Notes under the pieces: generated by a model
The model's database searches: none
What the model saw: the letters and a program-made list of their open reading frames with translations, nothing else
What the model was told of the DNA's origin: nothing
Shown here: piece by piece, positions 49,795 through 60,383 of the stretch
Position numbering within the stretch: position 1 is the stretch's first letter
Layout: the number at the start of each line of letters is the position of its first letter
Program-made: the position numbers and the translations under genes
DNA from: Rhodococcus sp. KRD197
Lineage (GTDB): Bacteria; Actinomycetota; Actinomycetes; Mycobacteriales; Mycobacteriaceae
Direction: 5' to 3'
Assembly: GCF_017168235.1 (NCBI RefSeq)
Contig: NZ_JABFAO010000011.1
Coordinates: 493,513 to 557,512 of the forward strand
DNA: 64,000 nt

Positions 49795-50838
49795 TCAGCT
49801 GGACTTTCTGCCGGTGATCATGACGTTGTAGAAGAAGCCGCGGGGTACGACGTGCCCCAACACGTTCTCGTCGACCCAGCTCAGCGACTTCCACCCGCCG
49901 AAAGCGAACTTCGCCCAGTTCCAGCCCAGTTTCTCGGCGGGGACGGCAGCTTCGAACGTTCGAACCGGCCACCCCAACAGTGCCGCCGCGAACTCCTCGG
50001 TCTGCGCCTGCACATCGACGGCACCGGCGCTGCGCGCAATGTCTTCGAGATCGGCGGGATCGAAGGTGTGAAGGTCGACCACTGCCTCCAGCGCAGCCGC
50101 ACGCGAGGACTCGTCGAGTTCTTCCTGCGGCTTGCGCCAGCTCGCCAGGAACGGAAGCTTGGTGACGCGAGTCGTCGCCTCCCAGGTCAATCGTCCGAGC
50201 CAGCGGGCGTAGAAGTTACCGACAGTGGTGGGCTCCCCCGCGAAGACGAAACGCCCGCCGGGCTTGAGCACTCGGAGCACCTCACGGAGTGAGAGCTCGA
50301 CGTCGGGAATGTGATGCAACACCGCGTGTCCGACGACCAGATCGAACGTGTTGTCCTCGTAAGGGATGGTCTCGGCATCGGCCACCCGACCGTCCACATC
50401 GAGCTTCAGGTGCTCCGCATTGCGCAGCGCGACCTTCACCATGCCCGGCGACAGGTCGGTGACAGACCCCTTCTCCGCTACACCGGCCTGCATCAGGTTC
50501 AGCAAGAAGAACCCGGTGCCGCAGCCGAGCTCGAGGGCCCGACCGTACGGCAGTGCCTCCTGCGCCTCGTCCTGCCCGAGCACAGCGCGATCGAAGCGGC
50601 CGCGGGCGTAGTCGATGCAGCGCTCATCGTAAGAGATGGACCACTTGTCGTCGTACGTTTCCGCTTCCCAGTCGTGGTAGAGGACCTGAGCCAGTTTGGT
50701 GTCGCTTCGTGCCGCCTCGACCTGCTCGGCCGTGGCATGCGGGTTGGGCGCGGGGTCGCTCGAGGCATCCGACACCACGTGCAGACCGGAGTCGGCGCGG
50801 CCGGTGGCAGAAGTACCGTCGTGGGGGCTTGCAGTCAT
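49795..50838 (-). CDS. SAM-dependent methyltransferase (Rv3038c-like)
   Basis: 347 residues. A long polar N-terminus (about 75) is followed by a Methyltransf_11-type domain: ALELGCGTGFFLLNLMQAG (motif I), TDLSPGMV, and DLVVGHAVLHHIPDVELSLREVLRVLKPGGRFVFAGEP. The C-terminal 100 residues are extra and may select substrate. The substrate is unknown. It and the next gene form a same-strand pair with a 30-base gap. Confidence 0.84.
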   Translation of the reverse strand: MTASPHDGTSATGRADSGLHVVSDASSDPAPNPHATAEQVEAARSDTKLAQVLYHDWEAETYDDKWSISYDERCIDYARGRFDRAVLGQDEAQEALPYGRALELGCGTGFFLLNLMQAGVAEKGSVTDLSPGMVKVALRNAEHLKLDVDGRVADAETIPYEDNTFDLVVGHAVLHHIPDVELSLREVLRVLKPGGRFVFAGEPTTVGNFYARWLGRLTWEATTRVTKLPFLASWRKPQEELDESSRAAALEAVVDLHTFDPADLEDIARSAGAVDVQAQTEEFAAALLGWPVRTFEAAVPAEKLGWNWAKFAFGGWKSLSWVDENVLGHVVPRGFFYNVMITGRKSS

Positions 50839-50893
50839 GAGGGCAGCCTACTATCCAGTAGAGAATGAACAAGTTCTAGTTCTTGCTTAACGG

Positions 50894-51673
50894 TCACTCG
50901 CCGGTGAACTCGGCCTTTCCCGGTCCATTGGCGATGAACGATTCCATACCGATCGTGCGATCAGAGGTCGCGAACAGCGCGGCGAACTGCTGAGCCTCGA
51001 TCCTCAGACCCGTGTGCAGATCGGTGTCCAGCCCCGAATCGATTGATGCCTTCGCTGCTGCCAGAGCTCGCGAGGCACCCGTAGTGAACTGCGATGCCCA
51101 GGCGCGGGCGGCGTTGTACACCTCGTCGGGTGCGACCACCTCGTCGACCAGACCGATGCGCAGGGCTTCGTCGGCGCCCACGAAACGGCCGGTGAACACC
51201 ATGTCCTTGGCCCTGCTCGGCCCGATCAAACGAGCCAGTCGCTGTGTCCCACCGCCGCCGGGGATGACGCCCAGCAGCACCTCGGGGACACCGAGCTTGA
51301 CGTTGTCGCCCACGATCCGGCGATCGGCACCGAGCGCAACCTCCAACCCGCCACCGAGTGCATATCCGGTCACGGCCGCGACGACGGGCTTCGGGATCTC
51401 GGCCAACGAACCCAGCGCGGACTGCAGCTCGCCAGCGATGGCGGCCATCTGAGCCGCCGACAGCTCTGCCATCTCCTTGATGTCCGCACCGGCAGCGAAC
51501 ACCTTCTCGCCGCCGTAGACGATGACCGCCTTGACGGAGGAATCGACACTCGCTGCCCGCGCCGCAGCTCGTATTTCCTCCTGCAGCTGACGGTTCAGAG
51601 CATTCATGGGAGGGCGGTCCAGCCGAATCGTGCCGATGCCGTCTGATACCTCGAGAGTCACGAACTCAGCCAT
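50894..51673 (-). CDS. echA17: Enoyl-CoA hydratase/isomerase (EchA17-like)
   Basis: 259 residues, crotonase fold. The oxyanion region is FAAGADIKEMA and the second site is VVAAVTGYALGGGLEVALGADRRI with GVIPGGGGTQRLARL. The conserved Glu of hydratases appears in LGVPEVLLG (E at about 145) and the second candidate Gly-rich segment follows, so hydratase activity is likely. It takes part in beta-oxidation and fits with etfBA nearby. Confidence 0.92.
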   Translation of the reverse strand: MAEFVTLEVSDGIGTIRLDRPPMNALNRQLQEEIRAAARAASVDSSVKAVIVYGGEKVFAAGADIKEMAELSAAQMAAIAGELQSALGSLAEIPKPVVAAVTGYALGGGLEVALGADRRIVGDNVKLGVPEVLLGVIPGGGGTQRLARLIGPSRAKDMVFTGRFVGADEALRIGLVDEVVAPDEVYNAARAWASQFTTGASRALAAAKASIDSGLDTDLHTGLRIEAQQFAALFATSDRTIGMESFIANGPGKAEFTGE

Positions 51674-51698
51674 GCTTCACACGCTACCGGTGTGGGCC

Positions 51699-52556
51699 CT
51701 ACCGCCCGGTCCACGGGTGCGCGCTGCCTTCGTAGTACCCCTGCTGCCCTGGGAAGTCGACCCGCAATTCTCCGTCGACGCGGTACAGATCAGGCTGGAT
51801 CGGTGCGATCTGGGGACGTGCCGCGAGCACATCCGCCACCGATTCGAATTCGAGTAGGCCGGACAGCTGACTCCACGTCGGCGGAAGCAGGATCGTCTGC
51901 CCGCCGCGCCAGTCTTCGAGCGCAGCGGAGACGGACCGCCAGCCCACCGATGCTGCTTCGCTGCACGCCCCGTCCGCGTCCTGTCCGCTCGGCGCAGCGG
52001 CCACGAAGAACCTCGTGTCGTACCGCCGCTTCTCGCCCACCGGAGTGATCCAGTTCGACCACGGCCTGAGCAGATCCGCCCGCAGCACCAGACCGTTGCG
52101 AACCAGAAACTCACCGAAGGTCTGCTCGCGCCGCTCGAGCCGTCCTCTATCAGTGGAATAGCCGGAGGTGTCGGAGACGACCGAGTCCGTCGTCGGACCG
52201 GCAAGCAAGATTCCGCATTCCTCGAACATCTCGCGTGCGGCCGCGCATACAAGCGCCATCGCCTTGCGTTCGTCGACACCGAACTGCACAGCCCACCATG
52301 CAGCATCCGGTCCGGCCCACGCGAGATCGGCGTCGGCGTCGGAAAGGTCGACGCCGCCGCCAGGGAAGACCGTCATGCCGCCGGCGAAGGCCATCCCGCC
52401 CACCCGTTCGAGCAAGAAGACCTCGATGCCCTCGGACTGCCCGGCGGGTTCGCTGTCACGAACGAGGATCACCGTCGAGGCATCACGCACCGGAAGGGAG
52501 CCGTCGGTCGTCCCCGACGCCGGGCCGTCGGTCGGGGGAAGTGGTGTGGGGGTCAT
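51699..52556 (-). CDS. Nudix hydrolase with interrupted Nudix box (Rv3040c-like)
   Basis: 285 residues. MTVFPGGGVDLSD and, about 30 residues on, AAREMFEECGILL are the two halves of a Nudix box; the usual GX5E and REUXEEXGU are separated by an insertion (AWAGPDAAWWAVQFGVDE region). This form is also seen in peroxisomal CoA-pyrophosphatase relatives (NUDT19 type). A CoA-like or nucleotide substrate is a guess. The order echA17-Nudix-ABC is conserved with M. tuberculosis. Confidence 0.85.
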   Translation of the reverse strand: MTPTPLPPTDGPASGTTDGSLPVRDASTVILVRDSEPAGQSEGIEVFLLERVGGMAFAGGMTVFPGGGVDLSDADADLAWAGPDAAWWAVQFGVDERKAMALVCAAAREMFEECGILLAGPTTDSVVSDTSGYSTDRGRLERREQTFGEFLVRNGLVLRADLLRPWSNWITPVGEKRRYDTRFFVAAAPSGQDADGACSEAASVGWRSVSAALEDWRGGQTILLPPTWSQLSGLLEFESVADVLAARPQIAPIQPDLYRVDGELRVDFPGQQGYYEGSAHPWTGR

Positions 52557-52590
52557 CTTCGAAAACTACAACGACCGCCGCGGGCGATGA

Positions 52591-53412
52591 TCAGCGGCGG
52601 TGCTGACCGGCTGCCCTGGTGCGTCGCGCGAAGAAGCGACCGTCGACTCGATCGAGTGTGATCGACTGGCTGAATGCCTCGGTGAGGTTCTCCGCGGTGA
52701 TCACGTCATCGACGAGTCCCTGCGCGACGACACCACCCTCCTTGAGCAACAACGCGTGGCTGAATCCCGGCGGGATCTCCTCCACGTGATGGGTGATCAG
52801 GACCGTCGCCGGAGCGTCGGGGTCGGCGGCCAGGTCGGCCAACCGGGCGACGAGTTCCTCGCGCCCGCCGAGATCGAGTCCGGCCGCCGGCTCGTCGAGC
52901 AGCAGCAACTCCGGATCGGTCATCAGCGCGCGTGCAATGAGCACGCGTTTGCGCTCCCCCTCGGAAAGCGTTCCGTACGTTCGCTGCGCCAGGTGCTCGG
53001 CACCGAGACTTTCGAGCATGTCGACAGCACGCTCGGTGTCGATCTCGTCGTAGCGCTCACGCCACCGTCCGAGCACGCTGTACCCCGCCGAAACCACCAG
53101 GTCGATCACTGTTTCGTCAGCGGGAATGCGATGAGCGAGCGCAGACGAGGAGAGCCCGATCCGCGTCTTCAGATCGGCGACGTTGGACTTGCCCATCACT
53201 TCGCCCAGCACATGTGCGACGCCGGATGTCGGATGCACCTCGGCCGCAGCGATCCGCATCAACGATGTCTTTCCGGCGCCGTTCGGCCCCAGCACCACCC
53301 ACCGTTCGTCCAACTCGACCTGCCAGGTCACCGGTCCGACGAGGGTTACCCCGCCTCGCCTGATGAGAACGTCTTTGAAATCGATGAGCAGATCGGGATC
53401 CGGTTCAGACAC
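52591..53412 (-). CDS. ABC transporter ATP-binding protein (Rv3041c-like)
   Basis: 273 residues. Walker A is GPNGAGKTSL, the signature is LSEGERKRVLIARAL, Walker B is LLLLDEPAAGLD and the switch His is in VLITHHVEE. No permease gene is next to it, as in M. tuberculosis, so its partner (or a soluble role) is unknown. The GTG at 53412 (MSEPDPDLLIDF) is favoured because AGGGACC precedes it; an ATG at 53433 would collide with the glgX promoter and start. Confidence 0.88.
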   Translation of the reverse strand: MSEPDPDLLIDFKDVLIRRGGVTLVGPVTWQVELDERWVVLGPNGAGKTSLMRIAAAEVHPTSGVAHVLGEVMGKSNVADLKTRIGLSSSALAHRIPADETVIDLVVSAGYSVLGRWRERYDEIDTERAVDMLESLGAEHLAQRTYGTLSEGERKRVLIARALMTDPELLLLDEPAAGLDLGGREELVARLADLAADPDAPATVLITHHVEEIPPGFSHALLLKEGGVVAQGLVDDVITAENLTEAFSQSITLDRVDGRFFARRTRAAGQHRR

Positions 53413-53418
53413 GGTCCC

Positions 53419-53431
53419 TATCTTGTCGCAC
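53419..53431 (+). promoter_or_regulatory. Candidate leaderless promoter of glgX
   Basis: TATCTT (53419-53424) is followed by seven bases and then the ATG at 53432. No ribosome site lies between. The box sits within 10 bases of the divergent ABC gene's GTG start. Confidence 0.45.
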
Positions 53432-55603
53432 ATGAGGCCACCGAACACGGCAAGATCTCCATGCGTGTCGTCCAATTCACATCACAACGCCCTCGGGGAA
53501 CTCCCCGCGCCCGGTTCACCCTTTCCACTGGGAGCCACAGCCACCGAGAGTGGAATCCAATTTGCAGTCCACTCCCCCGAGGCAGACGGACTCGAGATCT
53601 GTCTGATCGACCCGGATGGAGGTGAGCGCCGCGTCGAACTGGGCAGTCGCACCTACGGGATCTGGCACGGTGTGATCAGAGATGTCGACGCCGGCGCGAC
53701 ATACGGGATAAGAGCGCACGGGCCGTGGAATCCGAGCCGCGGGCTCCGATTCAACTCGCACAAGCTTCTTCTCGACCCCGCAACGCGCCAGATCTCGGGA
53801 CAGCTGGGGGCGGCGGCAGCTCTGCTGTCCTACGAGGACGACCCGTTCGGACACGCGAGCACTGTCGACTCGCTCGGACACGTTCCGCTCTCGGTCGTCA
53901 CCGCGTCGGCCAACCGGCCGCCCAGCCCCAGGCCGGAGGTGCCGTGGGATCAGACCGTACTCTACGAAATGCACGTCGGTGCCTATACGGCGCGTCATCC
54001 GGGCGTACCGCCGGAACATCGCGGAACCTATCTCGGCCTCACCGCCCCCGCGGTCCTCGAACATCTACGACGCATCGGTGTCACCACAATCGAACTACTC
54101 CCGGTGCAGGCGATGCTGACGGAACCGGATGTGCGGTCCCGGGGCATGCGCAACCACTGGGGATACTCGACGGGAGCCTTCTTCGCACCCGACCCGCGAT
54201 TCGCCTCGACGCCCGGCGCCGAGATCACCGAGTTCAGAACGATGGTCGACGCCGTACATGCGGCGGGCATCGAGATCGTGCTCGACGTCGTGTACAACCA
54301 CACATGCGAATCCTCCGTCGCCGGCCCGTCGATCAGTTGGCGCGGACTCGATGCGCCCGGCTACTACTTGCTCGACGGACGAGGTCAGGACGTCGACCTG
54401 ACCGGCTGCGGGAACACCGTCGACTCCGCCTCGCCTGCAGTGGTGCGCATGGTGTGCGACAGCCTCCGATACTGGGTGACCGAGATGGGCGTCGATGGAT
54501 TCCGCTTCGATCTGGCAAGCGCGCTCGGACGCCCCGGCGGTTGGCGCTTCGATGCTCGCGCACCGCTACTCACAGCGATCACCACCGATCCTGTTCTGTC
54601 CCGAACGAAACTGATCGCCGAGCCATGGGACGCCACCGGCGCCGGCTACGAAGTGGGCGGCTTCGGGAGTATGTGGTCGGAATGGAACGATCGTTATCGC
54701 GATACGATCCGCCGATTCTGGGCCGGCCAGAGCGGTGTGCGCGAGCTCGCGTCGAGGCTCGCCGGTTCCGAGGACATCTATGGCGGCGGCAGCCGAAAGC
54801 CCTGGGCGTCGGTCAATTTCATCAGTGCCCACGACGGATTCACCGTCCGCGACCTCGTGTCCTACGCAGCGAAGCACAACGAGGTCAACGGTGAGGAGAA
54901 TCGGGACGGAACCAACCACAACATCTCGGTCAACCACGGCGCAGAGGGCCCGACGAACGATCCGGCGATCTTGTCCGCACGCGCTCGTCACGTTCGCGCG
55001 CTGCTGGCCACGCTGGCGCTGTCCACCGGAACACCGATGCTCTTGGCCGGAGACGAATTGGGCCATACACAGGGCGGCAACAACAACGCCTACTGCGTTC
55101 CCGAGGACACACCCGCCGCTCTTGCTTGGGCAATCGACTGGTCGACGGCCGATGACGATCTCGTCGCCTTCGTCTCGCGTCTTCTGCGTGTCCGCCGAGG
55201 CGCTCCGGCGCTGCGCCAGCAGGAATTCTTCATCGGACGCGACACACCCAGCGGCCGTCCGGATCTGGTGTGGTTCGATGCGGCCGGTCACGAGCTGAGC
55301 ATCGAAGCCTGGAACGACGATTCGGTCCGCACGCTGCAGGCGTGGGTCGATGGCGGCGACATTCGCTCCTTCGAGCCGGAAGGACTACCGGTAGCCGATG
55401 TCAGCGCATTGCTGATCGTGCACTCCGGCGGCCCAATCGAACTCACACTCGCGTGTCCGGCCTGGGCCGCGTCGCAGTTCGTTCCCATCTTCGATTCCTC
55501 CACCGTCGACGGTGCACCCTCGAGCACGTCGACGGTGCAGGCCGGGTCGGTGATCCCGTTGTCAGGGCCCACAGTGATGGTCCTGCGCAGCGAGGGAACA
55601 TGA
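53432..55603 (+). CDS. glgX: Glycogen debranching enzyme
   Basis: 723 residues, GH13 isoamylase-type. An N-terminal CBM48-like domain is followed by the barrel: the LDVVYNHT region (region I), DGFRFDLASALGR with the nucleophile Asp (region II), LIAEPWDA with the acid/base Glu (region III) and FISAHDGFTVRDLV (region IV). It hydrolyses alpha-1,6 branches of phosphorylase-trimmed glycogen. The ATG at 53432 is preceded by a leaderless-type -10; a GTG at 53465 is the alternative. It extends the alpha-glucan theme of the GH57/GT4 genes but is absent from the M. tuberculosis order here. Confidence 0.92.
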   Translation: MRPPNTARSPCVSSNSHHNALGELPAPGSPFPLGATATESGIQFAVHSPEADGLEICLIDPDGGERRVELGSRTYGIWHGVIRDVDAGATYGIRAHGPWNPSRGLRFNSHKLLLDPATRQISGQLGAAAALLSYEDDPFGHASTVDSLGHVPLSVVTASANRPPSPRPEVPWDQTVLYEMHVGAYTARHPGVPPEHRGTYLGLTAPAVLEHLRRIGVTTIELLPVQAMLTEPDVRSRGMRNHWGYSTGAFFAPDPRFASTPGAEITEFRTMVDAVHAAGIEIVLDVVYNHTCESSVAGPSISWRGLDAPGYYLLDGRGQDVDLTGCGNTVDSASPAVVRMVCDSLRYWVTEMGVDGFRFDLASALGRPGGWRFDARAPLLTAITTDPVLSRTKLIAEPWDATGAGYEVGGFGSMWSEWNDRYRDTIRRFWAGQSGVRELASRLAGSEDIYGGGSRKPWASVNFISAHDGFTVRDLVSYAAKHNEVNGEENRDGTNHNISVNHGAEGPTNDPAILSARARHVRALLATLALSTGTPMLLAGDELGHTQGGNNNAYCVPEDTPAALAWAIDWSTADDDLVAFVSRLLRVRRGAPALRQQEFFIGRDTPSGRPDLVWFDAAGHELSIEAWNDDSVRTLQAWVDGGDIRSFEPEGLPVADVSALLIVHSGGPIELTLACPAWAASQFVPIFDSSTVDGAPSSTSTVQAGSVIPLSGPTVMVLRSEGT

Positions 55604-55698
55604 ATACTGGCCCTGCTTCCGATATCCACTGACGCGCGCGTGGACCCGTCAGGCTCGGAGCGGTTCGCGCAGCCGAGAATCCAACTATCCGATCGAAA

Positions 55699-57734
<2,036 letters not shown>

Positions 57735-57759
57735 CTAGATCATGAATTGTCGCAAGCCA

Positions 57760-57791
57760 AGAGCCCCGCCCGTGTAGTCGGGAGGGGCTCT
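57760..57791 (-). terminator. Retained terminator hairpin of the ctaD remnant
   Basis: AGAGCCCCGCCCG (57760-57772) pairs with CGGGAGGGGCTCT (57779-57791) with one mismatch, just past the remnant's stop codon on the minus strand. There is no long T run. Its presence suggests that the native 3' end of the ctaD locus was kept. Confidence 0.6.
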
Positions 57792-57810
57792 TCGATCACT
57801 GCGTGTTGAT

Positions 57811-57996
57811 TTACTTCGGGTCTGGATCCCCGGAGCCTTCGTGGTCGCTGGTGGCGATGGGTGCCCTGCGTGCCTGTTCGAGGACTTCGGTGCTCTCGCC
57901 GCCATGTGTGCCGGGACCGACGTGGGCTTCGGCGCGCATCCGGTCGACCATGTGCGGGTAATGCAACTCGAACGCCGGACGCTCGGAACGGATAAC
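57811..57996 (-). pseudogene. ctaD: 3' remnant of cytochrome c oxidase subunit I (ctaD)
   Basis: The minus strand encodes 61 in-frame residues ending in TAA. They begin [20 protein letters not shown] and continue RAEAHVG, matching the cytosolic C-terminal end of mycobacterial CtaD. The remaining ~35 residues are polar. No membrane helices or heme ligands are present. In M. tuberculosis ctaD (Rv3043c) lies directly upstream of serB2, so this is its expected place. The break falls at 57996, where the reading continues into an oppositely oriented transposase fragment. A full copy must exist elsewhere if the aa3 oxidase works. Confidence 0.8.
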
Positions 57997-58098
57997 CGAC
58001 TCGTCGGACTACTGCACGGCTGCCTACGACACCGCACCAAATACGACGAACACATCGCCTGGGCACACCGAACGGAACAACAACCCACCGCCGCTTGA
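57991..58098 (+). pseudogene. C-terminal remnant of a transposase (IS110-like)
   Basis: About 35 codons read [17 protein letters not shown], then DEHIAWAHRT, and end in TGA. This resembles the C-terminus of actinobacterial IS110-type transposases; family assignment is tentative. No 5' part, no catalytic residues and no second IS end are present. It is fused head-on to the ctaD remnant at 57996. Confidence 0.5.
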
Positions 58099-58836
58099 CA
58101 AATTACGGCCCTGGGATGTCTGACCTCGATGGAACGAGCCGTGGGCATGTGGGCGACGCTGCGGCGCGATGCCGACACCATCATCAATGCAGGTGGAGAG
58201 ACCCGTACCCGCGACCAGATCATGGCCGACCTCGTATTCGAACGGATAACGGGAGTCTCCGCCGCTGCAGGTTCACCGGTCACCGTCAACGTTGTGTTGC
58301 CGGACACCGCACTATTGAGCGGCAACGCCGGGTCCGCGCACCTGCAGGGCTACGGCGATATTCCCTCCGATGTCGCCCAGAAACTGGTACGTGAGGCACT
58401 CGACAGTGAGACGCGCGTCGCACTTCGCAGGCTCTATGCCAACCCTGAGACCGGGGCGCTCACCGCGATGGAATCGAAATCGCGGACCTTCCCGACGGCA
58501 CTCGCGCGCCTGATCGATGTTCGCGACCGGACATGCCGCACCCCGTGGTGCGACGCACCCATCCGGCACCACGACCACATCGTGCCGCACGCTGCCGGTG
58601 GCAGGACAACAGCCGAAAACGGGGCAGGCCTCTGTGCCGCATGCAATTACGCGAAGGAAGGCGAAGGCTGGAAAGCAAGACCGGAACGCACCGGTCGCCG
58701 CGAGCTTCACAAGTACGGGGTTATGACACCTACCGGGCACACCTACATATCCACAGCGTCAGGGGTGTCGGTTATCGAGCATTACACCTCACAGATCGAG
58801 AACGGCATCGTCTTCGACATCGGTGTGGTGGCGTGA
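58099..58836 (+). pseudogene. 5'-truncated HNH endonuclease of the 13E12/DUF222 family
   Basis: The open frame has a possible ATG at 58129 (235 residues) but the homologous reading goes back to 58099, right after the transposase stop. It retains the end of the DUF222 domain (TRDQIMADLVFERITG) and the HNH nuclease (CRTPWCDAPIRHHDHIVPHAAGG, with LCAACN near the end). Full family members have about 430 or more residues, so roughly half is missing. These genes are multicopy and often occur near rearrangements. It may still give a short protein. Confidence 0.75.
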
Positions 58837-59063
58837 CGATGCCGATGACTCGGTTACACTTGTCGACGACGCGCGTAGCTGCTCGTCAGACGTCGTGGAA
58901 TGCTTCTACTTCCGCCCGGCTCCGGCCGCGTAGTCCATGTGCACCCTGCACAGGCTTTTCTTACGGCGATCGAAACTGCCCACCGGCAGTCTCGCCACCC
59001 TTTGCATCTGACGGCCATCGGCCATGGGTGCAACACCCTGCCCGAAAGGCACATCTCATCGTT
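58837..59063 (+). promoter_or_regulatory. Long leader of the DEAD-box helicase gene
   Basis: TACACT (58855-58860) preceded by GTGACG (58833-58838) is a plausible promoter; it would give a leader of about 200 bases. CGAAAGG lies 13-19 bases before the ATG at 59064. Long leaders are common for cold-inducible RNA helicase genes. No coding frame or strong hairpin stood out in it. Confidence 0.4.
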
Positions 59064-60371
59064 ATGACTACTTTTGCTTCGCTCGGCGTACCGCACGCAC
59101 TCGCCGATGTCCTCTCCGCACAGGGCAAGTCCGAACCGTTTCCCATCCAGGCCGACACCCTTCCCGACACACTCGCGGGACGTGACGTGCTCGGACGTGG
59201 AAAGACCGGAAGCGGCAAGACCCTCGCCTTCTCCATCCCGATGGTGGCCCGCCTCGCCGGACAGCTGCCCGGCAACCGCAAGCCCGGCCGTCCGCGCGGA
59301 CTGATCCTGGCTCCCACCCGCGAACTGGCCACCCAGATCGCCGTCGCCATCGAACCGTTGGCGGCCGCATACAAGCTCAGGGTCACCACCATCTTCGGTG
59401 GCGTCTCGCAGAACCGCCAGGTCTCCGCACTCAACGGTGGCGTCGACATCGTCGTCGCCTGCCCCGGCCGTCTCGAAGACCTGATGAAGCAGCGCCACGT
59501 CACCCTCGACGGCGTGCAGATCACTGTCCTCGACGAGGCCGACCACATGGCCGACCTCGGCTTCCTCCCCGTCGTGACACGAATCCTCGCTGCCACCCCG
59601 CCGAAGGGTCAGCGCCTGCTGTTCTCGGCGACGCTGGACAACGGTGTCGACAAGCTGGTCAAGCGTTTCCTCACCGACCAGGTCACTCACTCCGTCGACG
59701 AGGTCAACTCACACGTCGAAGCCATGACACACAGTGTGTTCGAGGTCGACGGTGTCGAGGCGAAGAAGAAGCTGGTGCAGCAGCTCGCATCGGGCACGGG
59801 TCGCCGAATCCTGTTCATGCGTACCAAGCATCAGGCGCGCAAGCTCGCCAAGCAGCTCACCGAAGCGGGAATTCCGTCGGTCGACCTGCACGGCAACCTG
59901 TCTCAGGCTGCGCGCGATCGCAACCTGTTGGCGTTCTCCTCGGGTGCAGCTCGGGTCCTCGTCGCCACCGACGTCGCCGCGCGCGGCGTCCACGTCGACG
60001 ACGTCCAGCTGGTCGTGCACGTCGATCCGCCCGCCGAGCACAAGGCTTACCTGCACCGCTCGGGCCGTACGGCACGCGCCGGGAGCGCCGGAGACGTCGT
60101 CACCGTCGTACTTCCGGAGCAGCGCCGAGACACCGCAGTCCTGCTACGCAAGGCCGACATCAAGGTCACACCCGTTCGGGTCACCTCGACGTCACCTCAG
60201 GTCGCCGAACTCGTCGGCGAGCAGGCCCGCTACGTCGAGCCCGTCAAGGTCGCACCGCAGCAGCAGCCGCGGCAAGGAAGCCCACGCAACGGTTCGCCGC
60301 GCCAGCACGCCGCCGGCGGCGGACGTCGGCGTCGTCCCGCCGGTCCTGCCACCAGCCAGCGGTCGCGCTAG
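59064..60371 (+). CDS. DEAD-box ATP-dependent RNA helicase
   Basis: 435 residues. The Q motif is PFPIQADTLP; motif I GRGKTGSGKT; motif Ia PTRELATQI; motif II LDEADHM; motif III SAT; motif VI HRSGRTARAG. The C-terminal ~45 residues are Gln/Arg/Gly-rich and probably bind RNA (ending RRRRPAGPATSQRSR). It is RhlE-like in length and should remodel mRNA or rRNA, possibly in the cold. The ATG at 59064 gives the usual short N-terminus; the frame extends back through the leader without helicase motifs. The ECF transporter genes follow 12 bases later. Confidence 0.92.
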   Translation: MTTFASLGVPHALADVLSAQGKSEPFPIQADTLPDTLAGRDVLGRGKTGSGKTLAFSIPMVARLAGQLPGNRKPGRPRGLILAPTRELATQIAVAIEPLAAAYKLRVTTIFGGVSQNRQVSALNGGVDIVVACPGRLEDLMKQRHVTLDGVQITVLDEADHMADLGFLPVVTRILAATPPKGQRLLFSATLDNGVDKLVKRFLTDQVTHSVDEVNSHVEAMTHSVFEVDGVEAKKKLVQQLASGTGRRILFMRTKHQARKLAKQLTEAGIPSVDLHGNLSQAARDRNLLAFSSGAARVLVATDVAARGVHVDDVQLVVHVDPPAEHKAYLHRSGRTARAGSAGDVVTVVLPEQRRDTAVLLRKADIKVTPVRVTSTSPQVAELVGEQARYVEPVKVAPQQQPRQGSPRNGSPRQHAAGGGRRRRPAGPATSQRSR

Positions 60372-60383
60372 GGACCGACGAGG

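Noticed and set aside
55629-55652. Inverted repeat CTGACG/CGTCAG between glgX and the Pth2 gene
   Set aside because: The stem is only 6 bp with a 12-base loop and no T run; not convincing as a terminator.
57735-58325. A 196-codon minus-strand open frame over the scar
   Set aside because: It is in a different frame from the recognisable CtaD tail and has no homology features; it only reflects composition.
58533-59063. Extension of the helicase reading frame upstream of 59064
   Set aside because: It crosses the HNH remnant in another frame and the leader, and shows no helicase motifs. DEAD-box proteins of this type start a few residues before the Q motif.
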